Origin: Karalla daura
Lineage: Eukaryota > Chordata > Actinopteri > Chaetodontiformes > Leiognathidae
DNA length: 64,000 nucleotides
Assembly (NCBI GenBank): GCA_029224185.1
Contig: CM055188.1
Location: 12,777,497 to 12,841,496, forward strand
Reading direction: 5' to 3'
Shown here: positions 55,554-64,000 of the stretch, piece by piece
How the letters are laid out: every line of letters starts with the position of its first letter
Numbering within the stretch: the first letter of the stretch is position 1
Notes under the pieces: generated by a model
Seen by the model: only the letters and a program-made list of their open reading frames with translations
What the model was told of the DNA's origin: nothing
The model's database searches: none
Program-made: the position numbers and the translations under genes

Positions 55554-58500
55554 GTAAGAAAACCAAGAAGCTTTGACGGCTGCGCTCATGCACGCTAAAA
55601 CAACACCCACCTCCACACACAAACATTAAAATTATAGGCTCAGTGAGGCGTTGATAAGAATGGACGCGGCACAGTCTGCTTATGAGATAAACAGATAGAT
55701 GAACAAATAAACAGTCGACGTTGTGGTGGGAGTTAAGGGAGTGTATAAAGGTGGCTGCTGCAGTTTCCTGCTCTTAGGTGTCATTGCGCCATCATCTCAG
55801 AATGAAATGTTATGACTGAATGTTATCTCTGACTGTTCATTCAGCACCATCATCTGGTTGGTCCAGCGCTGTTGCATATTGTGGCAAGCTAGGGTGGAGA
55901 ACAGTGTTAGCATACAATTGCACCTACAAAACATGTCAGCATAAATAATGCGAGCATGTTAGCAGGGTAATAGACTGTCAGGTAGGCTGTCTGTGTTCAG
56001 CCTCCACTGTACCTAAACCTAAGCCCTGTTTGATCTGGATATTTAGCTGTTAATGTAATAGTTATTATTCGAAAAACATCAGTTTAACTGCCCATAAACA
56101 TTTTCTCATCTTATAATGCTGTCATACAGATGTGCTATATGATCTGTAACTGCATTCACTGTGTGTTGATTTGCCTTCCAGGTCGAGTGGCTGTGAAAGA
56201 AGGGGAGAGGGCTCTACTGCCATGTATCGTCAGCTCTGACATTAAGTCAAAACCCTTTGACTGGAAGAAAGATGGGGGAACAGAAGTGTTTCTATATGAT
56301 GGACATGATCACCAATATAGCAGCCAAGACGAACAATTCAGAAATCGAGTTTCATTTTTTAGAGATGAATTGAAGAATGGCAAGGCCTCTGTAGTCATTA
56401 GTAATACAAAGGTGACTGACAGTGGTTACTACACGTGTTTTTTACCCAGTCTTAATATGCAACACAGAGTGGAACTTATTATAGGTAAGTACTTTAATAA
56501 ACATGTAAATGTGTCTCCTCACTGCTGAAATCCAATTATGTGGTTACACACATATTTGAAATATATTATCCATCATGTCACCATATAAATACATTTCCCC
56601 TCTTTCACCAAATAATTTCTCTGAACAGATATATGAACAAATTGAGAACAATTAATATTTTACTTGACTTGTGCTTTGTTTTTCTCTTTCAGAGTGTTTG
56701 TTAAGAGACAGATCAAAGGAAAACGTCTCAGGTGAGTTCTTACGGTGTAACATGAATGTGCGTTGAGAGAGTCCCAGACCTGAAGTCATTCGAAGACAAC
56801 ATGGTCCTCACTGTCAGAACCTCATTCAGAACGCAGCATCAATCCTGAAACTGCTCATAATACTACGTGTACTGTACTATAGTAGAAGTAAATACTTCAT
56901 TATTTCATTATTGTTAAGTACTCAAGTCAATTATTCTCCACGACTATTTGTTAGGGCGATTTAATTTTCAATTTGGTATAACTATGTTTGCATCCACTGG
57001 AATCAGTAGACAGACAGACTGAACAAAATATAATAATGTGTATGATCTTGTATTTAATGGATAGATACAGTGCAGATGGTCTAGAAAGTGATAATAATCC
57101 TGAAAGGAAATATAAGTTTTGCAATACATTTTTGGAATACATTACTAGCACAAAAAAATGTGTTTAACAATGTTTATTTATCATTAAAACTTCCATCATG
57201 CATTGTTGTCTGTCTGAAACACACATTGCATATTTACAAATATATTTTTTGGCCATTTTTCTCATTATGGTTTATCATGAGCATTCATATCATTGTGTTG
57301 TGATATTTGTTAATAATGTCATCTTTACAGTAATTAACATCATCTTACAAATGCTGTTTTCTGCAGTGTTGGAACTGCAACATAATCAGATCATCTTTAA
57401 AACAACTTCACATTTCGCAAACTCACTACATGTGATGTTAATTCAAGATCATTTTTCACCACAACAAATAGCATAAGCAGCATGAGTTAATTTTAGTATA
57501 ATCAGCTTTAAGGCATTTGTTATGTGATCCCTGTCGACTCAAGGAGACATGATTTAAGTTTTTATTGTGCATGTCAGTTTCTCTATGTTCATCTGTTTTT
57601 TGCTTTCTTCTAAACACAATGTCATTCTTCACAGTCAGAATTATGATCATGTAAACTTTCTTAGCTGCTGTTTCTTTATGTTCACAGGTGTTTGTGCAAC
57701 ACCTCTTGTCAAAACAGATAAAGGCCCAGACGGGAAGCTGCTGCTGCAGTGTGAGGTTCGAGGTGCTTCTCCTGAACCTACTGTGGAGTGGAAAGACAGT
57801 GCTGGAAAAGTACTTCCTGAAGGAAAGCCGAAGGTTGAAATGAGGGATGGACTCTACCATGTCACTCTTCATGCTCCTCTGACCAAGACAGACCGGTTCA
57901 CCTGTGTTGTCACACAGCAGGAAATTTGCCATGAGAAGTCTTACGACACCTACTATGAGATTCATGGTGAGATTTTTTTTATTTTATTTGTTATTTTTTA
58001 CATTTTATTTTCTTAATATTCAAATAATCAATAATATTTCATTATGGTAATAATAATCAATGTCCGTCAATTGTTATTAATCTTGAAATATTTCTATATT
58101 TCTTAACACAATGGTAAGATGAAGACACAAACCAACTAACTTCCAGGTTCAGTTTTCTGAATGTGAGCTGACACATCCGGTTGTGAAGTCACAGCTTCAT
58201 CAGTCCCCAGGGCTGTGTGATTGAAGCTTCCAGCACAGAGGACTTCAAATGGCAGCCTGGTGTGACACAGCACAATATGTTCACTCCAATGTCCCTTTCA
58301 GTTCATGAAGAGACATTTTAACATGTGATACTCTGTCAGCACCGTAAACACACTTATTATTGAAGCAGCAGCAGCATTGTTGTTTGGAGACTCAAGTTTA
58401 TTAGTGGATCAGTGACCTGACTGGATCACACCAGAGTGTGTCAGTCTCCAGAACCAAGCAGAGCAAAACTGCACTGGAGCATCCTTGTATTTATATCTGC

Positions 58501-60150
58501 TTCAAAACTCACTTTACTCTGATGCTGCACCTTTACACCATATGTTACAGCTGTTTTACATGATTCTGCTAACTAAGCAACAAGTAGACGATCCATGGCC
58601 ATTGAAAACACAACCTCCCTGGTAGAAGTAATTATCATGTCACTAGTCTAGTAATACTTTCTATTAAAGCAGCTGAAAGTGAGGAAACTGTTTCTGATGA
58701 AAATGAAATTCCTGCTGGAAGAGGAATCCTGCAGTCACGATGCAAGCTTTGATTGACGGCAGAGTCAATGATCTCTGTGACAGCCTCTCAGATGTCAGGT
58801 CAAAGTTCAGATCAGTCCTCATCTCTGTATCAAAGACATTTACTCTCTAAATACTACAACAACTCTAAGTGTCTGAAGGGCTGCCTGTGTGGCTGTTGTT
58901 GCTGTGGCTGATATGGAGACTGTTATGGTGACTGGGTGGGCTAATGAAAAGTAGCTAATGAAAGTAGCACAAGCCAAACCAAGAGACATGAAGAGCAACC
59001 TGACATTTAGAATGAGCCACAAGATACAAGTGTTCACTTTCTCCTTTGTCTTTCAGATCCAGGGACTAACTGGAGAATGATTGGCATTGGAATGGGTCTT
59101 GGGATACTCTTAACTTTAATTGCAATTGCTCTAATTGCTTTTTTGGCCTGGAAGCGCACCACAAGACACAGTAACAGCGGTAAGTTTCTGTCATGGATCA
59201 CAGTATCACAATGTGTAGATAATAACAGAAAACATCTGCTTATTATCTCATGTCAGACTATTCAGCCCTGCTACTATTTGAAAGTATTTTTGGGGCTTTT
59301 CGAGGCTTTTATTGATAGTGACAGGAAATGTGGAGAGAGAGGGGGAATGACACGTAGCAAAGGGCCTCCAGTTGGATCGATGCAGAGAGGATCGACTATA
59401 GGGTGTCTGCTCTAACCACTGATCTAAACAACACTCCACTATGAACTGCTTTTGATGCTAGTTTATTACATTCAAAGAGAATAAAGTGATGATTAAGCTG
59501 CACCAATAAGCTGCACCAACAACACTTTTCCTCCAGGTTTCCACATTTTCTCCTGCTGATATCAGAATAAACCAGAATGCTCTGCCAGAACTAGTGATTT
59601 CACCTTTATCAAGTGATCCAGGTGGCTGGCAGGAAACAGCATACGTTCAACTAGTTTACTACTCTGTATCAAGGCCTCAATCTCTGGCTGGAGCCTGTAG
59701 AAAGAAGAGTTCAACGCCTGAGAGTTTAGTAGCTGCAAACTGGCAAGATTAGTCTCTTTCTGGTATATTTGTTAGACTTGTTTGTAAATTCAGATTTAAT
59801 GATCAGATTATTGGGATTATAGTGTTCAGTCACACATCATAGTTCAACTCGCATCCCACTGCATTTATAACCAAAATGTATAAATAATGAAGATGAAATG
59901 ATCAACTGACATCACTTTCTGAACATAACATGTAGGACCTTTAGGTCACAATTCACTCTGTGAGAGAAACTGATTTACACGTTCCTTTGAAAGACACAAA
60001 CATTAAGTCATTTTGTGAGGAAATCTGCTTGTTCTCTGTTGTCTGACCATCAAACTAATGAAATGTTCACCTTTGTTAGGTCCCCGCAGTAGTCATAATG
60101 ACACCACAACAGCGATAACTTCATACCAACCACCCGCAGATGGTATGTAA
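55487..60150 (+). CDS. B7/butyrophilin-like two-Ig-domain membrane protein, gene 2
   Basis: Six exons: 55487-55553, 56182-56484, 56693-56731, 57688-57966, 59057-59179 and 60080-60150. They join at phase 1 throughout to 882 bp (293 residues and TAA at 60148). The order is signal peptide (MDLLLIFLCLLVWPGISCAQ), V-set (LLPC, FDWKKDGG, DSGYYTC), a 13-residue linker (CLLRDRSKENVS), C-type Ig (LLQC, VEWKDSAGKVLP, FTCVV) and a membrane helix (MIGIGMGLGILLTLIAIALI then AFLAW). A short basic-then-polar tail (KRTTRHSNSG...SYQPPADGM) follows, without an ITIM. It is type I and presumably at the cell surface of immune or epithelial cells by analogy with teleost B7/BTN-like genes. The exact subfamily and ligand are unknown. 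No break was found. It is the tandem paralogue of the gene at 32171-40456. Confidence 0.85.
55554..56181 (+). other. Ig gene 2, intron 1
   Basis: 628 bp against 1505 bp in gene 1. It lacks the fold-back MITE and the microsatellites of the gene 1 intron; the shared parts are alignable. Confidence 0.85.
56182..56484 (+). CDS. Ig gene 2, V-set exon
   Basis: 303 bp, with acceptor CTTCCAG ending at 56181 and donor GTAAGT at 56485. Encodes RVAVKEGERALLPCIVSSDI through DSGYYTCFLPSLNMQHRVEL. Confidence 0.92.
56693..56731 (+). CDS. Ig gene 2, linker exon
   Basis: 39 bp between acceptor TTTCAG (ends 56692) and donor GTGAGT (56732). It encodes CLLRDRSKENVS with phase 1 on both sides and is the intact version of the exon split in gene 1. 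Confidence 0.75.
56732..57687 (+). other. Ig gene 2, intron between linker and C-type Ig exons
   Basis: 956 bp, AT-rich. The start and end align with gene 1 intron sequence (36327 onward and about 36930-37218). No element seen. Confidence 0.8.
57688..57966 (+). CDS. Ig gene 2, C-type Ig exon
   Basis: 279 bp, with acceptor TTCACAG ending at 57687 and donor GTGAGA at 57967. Encodes VCATPLVKTDKGPDGKLLLQ through FTCVVTQQEICHEKSYDTYY. Confidence 0.92.
57967..59056 (+). other. Ig gene 2, intron before transmembrane exon
   Basis: 1090 bp. 58136-58945 is about 97-98 percent identical by eye to gene 1 39178-39985. Confidence 0.85.
59057..59179 (+). CDS. Ig gene 2, transmembrane exon
   Basis: 123 bp, acceptor TTTCAG, donor GTAAGT at 59180. 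A hydrophobic run of about 24 residues is followed by WKRTTRHSNS, giving a type I orientation. It differs strongly from the gene 1 exon. Confidence 0.88.
59180..60079 (+). other. Ig gene 2, last intron
   Basis: 900 bp. 59760-60075 aligns with gene 1 40590-40880; the first part holds sequence (about 59270-59700) absent from gene 1. No element identified. Confidence 0.75.
60080..60150 (+). CDS. Ig gene 2, cytoplasmic tail exon
   Basis: The acceptor GTTAG ends at 60079. It encodes PRSSHNDTTTAITSYQPPAD, then GM and TAA at 60148. GTATGT at 60144 could act as a donor to a further exon, so the C-terminus is less sure than the rest. Confidence 0.65.
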
Positions 60151-60881
60151 AGGTGAACATGCAGGCTCCTGAAAATATGTTTCAGCTTGTGAATGAAAAT
60201 CTGAAGCTGCACAAGATGTGAAACTAGTCAGATGCTGCTTGATCTCAGTGAGTGAAGATCATTCTCACTGGATTACTATGTATACTATGAGGTTATTTTT
60301 ACATCTTATTTTACTGTTTTATTCTGTCATCACACCTTTGATTTAAAGGGTTAGGCAGCAAGACAGCACCCTAAATAATATATAATATTGTAATATGTGA
60401 AGAAGAGGATAACTGAACTTAAGAGACATAAAAGAAAATATTTTGGTGATATTGATTCCCTTAAAACCAAAAGTAGCTCTCAAGTCTCTGGAGATCAGGA
60501 GCTGAAATGTCCCAGCTTAAAGGAAACAACAGCAACTTAAATAAGCATGTGATCAATCTGAGTCAGAAAAAAATTCCCCTCTAGTGTGATCATTGATGAG
60601 TGATTGTTGGGAAGATGCCTCAATGAAGGACAGAGGGATGCTGCACTTCTGGTCCTTTTAAATCTGGTGGATGTGAGGTTTTCAGGTGAAATGAAGCTTT
60701 TTTATTTTGTTTTGCTGTGTGGATTTTTGTTTTGTGTAAGTAACATGGACTTTTGTTGTCAGCTTGAACCAGGAGAAAAGCAGAAGTAGCTCATCTGCAG
60801 ATATGTAAAGCTTATTGCTCATGCTCTTTTTTACAATGCCGTGTTTTTTTGCAACTATGCAGATTTCCCTGCTGTGGATCT

Positions 60882-60887
60882 AATAAA
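60882..60887 (+). promoter_or_regulatory. Polyadenylation signal, Ig gene 2 (candidate)
   Basis: AATAAA in GATCTAATAAACTCATTC, 730 bp after the stop codon. Confidence 0.45.
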
Positions 60888-61319
60888 CTCATTCTAAATG
60901 TATAACTGATGGCTTGAAGGCTTTGTTAATCTCATTCTCTAATATATCCTCATGTATAATACAATATGTTGTCGTTCACCACATATATCAATAAGTTAAT
61001 CACATGCATATTAAATGGATCAAACTTTTTTTTGATCCATTTTTAAATCATGTTAACCATTCATTTTTCATGCAGTAAGAAATCAAATATCCTCTTGAAA
61101 ATGGACTGTTTCAGGTAGAAACATTATTATTGTGAGGCACTTTCATCTCTGAGGCTCTGCAAAGCAGCAGTTTGCTTTTTTCTCCCTGTAAAGGCTTTTG
61201 TTCTCCTGTATGTGTTTGGACTTCTTCATTCATTGCACTTAACTTTTTATGGGTTGGACGGCTTTCACAGCACCCATCCCCTGATGACTGGCTCTGACCC
61301 ACTATCCCACCACTACAGA
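60888..61319. other. Intergenic stretch without recognisable gene
   Basis: AT-rich; nothing supported on either strand. Confidence 0.6.
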
Positions 61320-61700
61320 ACTCAGAGCCAACAAGTTCACTTCTTTGAGCTTTTCAGCCTGATTTTCACATCCAAATGTTGCTCATGATTCTGAACTGTG
61401 CAGACTCTAAAAACTCCCCCGGACATCGGCAGTTGTATTGACACTGACACAAGAAAAAGTTCCACTGAAAAATAAAAGTACAGGTATTACTTCCTTTACT
61501 CTGTTAAGTTTTTAATCCATCAATTCGAATATTCTTGATTTCAATTCAGGGTTTCAGCATCGGCAGGATGGTTTTAGTGGAGGGGCTAGAGACGTATGAA
61601 TACGCTTCAAGGATTTAAAGTATGGATGGTCAATGAGTGATGTAATTTGCCTGTATTTCCACATGATCAAACACAAAATAATATCCTGTTTTAAAAGTGC
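61320..61700 (+). repeat. Dispersed repeat Z, copy 2
   Basis: Aligned with 22660-22950 (same orientation), including the GGAGGGGCTAG block and AAAGTGCCCAGATAAAAG. Family unknown. Confidence 0.6.
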
Positions 61701-61896
61701 CCAGATAAAAGGCACATTTGGATGGATCTAGAATGCAGAAATGTAAAAAGATAGAAACTAGAAAATTGCAGCGTGCTGAAATTTCAAGAGTGCTCTGGGA
61801 TGTGTGCCCATTCATTTAAAGCACTTTGTCTGCCTTTGGATTGCTCACACGACACCATTCTTTGAGTGTGTGTGTGTGTCCATGGTGAAAAGACAA

Positions 61897-62060
61897 CCCG
61901 TTCTCATCCCAACGCGTCAAATACCGACTATTTGTCACGCCCCTAAACGTTACATATGGACGCCGAAGGTACCCTTCCGCGTCTGTTTATTGACGCTCCG
62001 GGTTTTCCATTCACTCTCATGCAAACCCCGGCTCGGCTGGCCGGGACGATGAGAACAGAG
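61897..62060 (+). repeat. Dispersed repeat Y, copy 3
   Basis: Begins AACCCGTTCTCATCCCAACG and ends near GATGAGAAC, so both ends carry short inverted GTTCTCAT. The left end is the reverse complement of the right end of copy 2. Confidence 0.7.
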
Positions 62061-62936
62061 GCAAAAATCTTTTTGTTTGTTGAATTTTGTTGGAGTCACA
62101 CTTGCCAGTGCCAAGCTGCACATTTTGATGTATCGTTTGTGCATGTGCAATGAAGCGTTTTCGAGCTACTGCTGACCGAAATCCCGGTGGAGTTCCCGGA
62201 GGACTAATAAAGTCATCCCTCTGTAACCACCCTGCTCATCAGCAATAAAAAATAGAATACTAGAATGATTACTCAACTGAACATGAAACCCGAGGCAGAC
62301 CATGGAAATAAATATATTTAATTTAACTCATTCATGAGTTCTCACAATCAATATATATAGATAGATATTTGTTCTTATAATAACATCCCTTAAAAAAACC
62401 CCACAGAAACAAAAAATAAGCAAAAATAAGTACCCCAGGGAAAAAAAAAAAGAATACTCAGTTTGTGCATGTTGGACCTCTTAGAAGGTTTGACAGTTGA
62501 TCACTCACAGCTGGTTGACCAGGGGCCGTCTCAGCCTCCCCTCAGCTCAAACATTGACCAATCTGCCACCACCATCCACTGCACCGCAGATGAGTTTGGT
62601 TCCGGATCACCCGACACACCGGAGCAGTCTTCTCCCCCTGCAGTGATGATCCGGAGGCCCAATTGTCACTGTCCTGTCAGCCGGCCAGCACAGAATCTGC
62701 TCCAAAACTAAAAAAAAAAAAATTTCCACAAAAAAAAATCAACCACCCTCAAACCGATCCCTAAATAAATAAATAAATAATAAAGTTTGGGATTGTTATT
62801 TCATGACAAGACCCCAACTCTTTCTCTTTCGAAGCCATCTGCTTGATTTTCTCCTGGGTTCGTTCATCTCCAAAGTGTCTTCTAGCCTCAGTTGTACGTC
62901 TTGTCCCAGGGGCAACGGTAGGTAAGAACAGGTAAG
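62061..62936. other. Unassigned stretch, possibly 3' end of the Gypsy element
   Basis: A-rich runs at 62395-62450 and 62710-62740. If it belongs to the element on the - strand it would be its 3' non-coding part, but no LTR was found. Confidence 0.4.
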
Positions 62937-62970
62937 GGGTCCTGACAAGGTAAGAACCTTGTCAGGACCC
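62937..62970. repeat. 14-bp perfect inverted repeat
   Basis: GGGTCCTGACAAGG at 62937-62950 and its reverse complement at 62957-62970, with a 6-bp loop, at the end of the Gypsy pol remnant. Confidence 0.9.
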
Positions 62971-62984
62971 ACTCCATTCTCTGG

Positions 62985-64000
62985 TCATAACTTGAATACA
63001 GGTAATCCTGGCATTTGACTTTGCATGATGTATGGGTCTGTGCACCACTGATCTGCTATCTTATGTTTCCCTGGCAAGCCAATGTTCTTCAGTAACACTC
63101 TGTCCCCGGGAGCAAGTCGACAGAGTCGGACCCTCTGATCATATCGTTGCTTGTTCCCCTTGTTTGTCTTCCTAGCCATGTTTTCAGCAGTTTGATAAGC
63201 GACTTGAAGGTCTCGTCTCATGTTGGTAACATACTTTACATAAGATTTTGGGGATGAGCTGTCACTGGACACACCAGTGATGTTGACACATCAACTGGCA
63301 GCCGAGCTTCATGTTCAAACATCATGAGGTAGGGACTGTACCCCGTACTGTCATTTTTGGTGCAGCTATATGCATGAACAAGGTAACTGATGTGCTTACT
63401 CCATTTTCCCTTTTCTCCTGGCGTCAGTGTACAAAGCATATTAAGCAGTGTTCTATTGAAACGCTCAGGCTGTGGATTTCCCTGCGGATGATACAAGGTA
63501 GTTCTTGACTTCTTCACTCCCAGCATGGCAAGCAGTTCATGGATAAGATTACTCTCAAAGTCTCTGCCTTGATCTGAGTGCACTCTGTTCTGCAGACCAT
63601 AATGAAAGAAATACTTTTCCCATAACACTTGGGCGAATGTTGATGACTTCTGGTCTTTTGTGGGAAATGCTTGTGCATACCGAGTGTAGTGGTCAGTGAC
63701 CACAAGCACATTGCAGATATTCTTGGAATCTTGCTCAAGGAACAGGAGGTCAATACAGATGAGATCCATTGGTGCATTACTACTGAGGTGGGAAAGTTCA
63801 GCAGCTCTTGTTGGTAAGGTTTTTCTTTGAATGCATCTAGCACAGTTCTTTTCAATCTCTGCTTTCATCTTGGGCCAGTAGAATCTCTCTCGTACAAGCC
63901 CATACGTCTTCTCAAATCCAAGGTGGCCAGATTGATCATGCAAGGATCAAAGCACTGTTTCTCTAAACTCTTGTGGTAATAACAACTGCTGACGAAATGG
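62985..64000 (-). pseudogene. Ty3/Gypsy retrotransposon pol, integrase part (runs off window)
   Basis: On the - strand from 63946 down it shows the H2C2 zinc-binding part (HLGFEKTYGLVRERFYWPKM, CARCIQRK). The catalytic core follows, with D in LICIDLLFLEQ, D in VHSDQGRDFESN and E in NPQPERFNRTL. A frame break near 63250 leads to the C-terminal part (YVTNMRRDLQVAYQTAE, LAPGDRVLLKNIG). An in-frame TGA at 63949-63947 lies before it. The layout matches Ty3/Gypsy elements of fish. RNase H and RT would lie beyond 64000. Confidence 0.85.

Noticed and set aside
60604..60789. Small hydrophobic protein gene after Ig gene 2
   Set aside because: A short frame in what appears to be the 3' untranslated region before the AATAAA at 60882; no start context or family match.

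Overview
The window is vertebrate nuclear DNA, almost certainly from a teleost fish. The evidence is split genes with GT-AG introns, long CA/TG and tetranucleotide microsatellites, and a dense fish-type mix of mobile elements (non-LTR retrotransposons, Pao/BEL and Ty3/Gypsy LTR elements, hAT, Harbinger-like and THAP-bearing DNA elements, fold-back MITEs). There is no prokaryotic gene structure. Real host coding sequence is only a few percent of the window. All coordinates come from reading splice sites, reading frames and repeats by eye.

Region 1 (1-11.8 kb, + strand) is the 3' two thirds of rbpjl, the CSL-family DNA-binding factor of the pancreatic PTF1 complex. Six exons (106-243, 1580-1692, 4703-4843, 4928-5083, 8725-8828, 11260-11560) join without a frame break, and the upstream exons lie outside the window. 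Its introns carry large microsatellites, a Harbinger-like fragment, a tRNA-headed SINE, a LINE tail and a TATA-containing stretch that resembles a promoter with a first exon.

Region 2 (11.8-31.6 kb) has no host gene that I can support. It holds microsatellites, SINE/LINE tails, a small MITE, two copies of a dispersed element (here called X) and a non-LTR retrotransposon whose middle is replaced by one X copy.

Region 3 (32-41.2 kb and 55.4-60.9 kb, + strand) holds two paralogous genes for small two-Ig-domain membrane proteins of the B7/butyrophilin-like type: signal peptide, V-set, short linker exon, C-type Ig, transmembrane exon, tail. Every intron is phase 1. Gene 2 is intact as far as can be read (293 codons). 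Gene 1 has its linker exon split by an insertion of about 1.36 kb and a stop codon directly after the membrane segment. Part of the intron before the transmembrane exon is far more alike between the two genes than the Ig exons are, which suggests gene conversion.

Region 4 (41.2-55 kb, between the Ig genes) is a nest of mobile DNA. A Pao/BEL element (44134-50084) has a 5-bp target duplication and was itself hit by a hAT element (45245-47575) with an exact 8-bp target duplication. Inverted copies of another repeat (Y) flank the pair. A third X copy follows, carrying a degenerate THAP-domain reading frame and a tandem duplication of about 530 bp.

Region 5 (61-64 kb) holds further repeat copies (Z, Y) and, on the - strand running off the end, the integrase part of a Ty3/Gypsy element.
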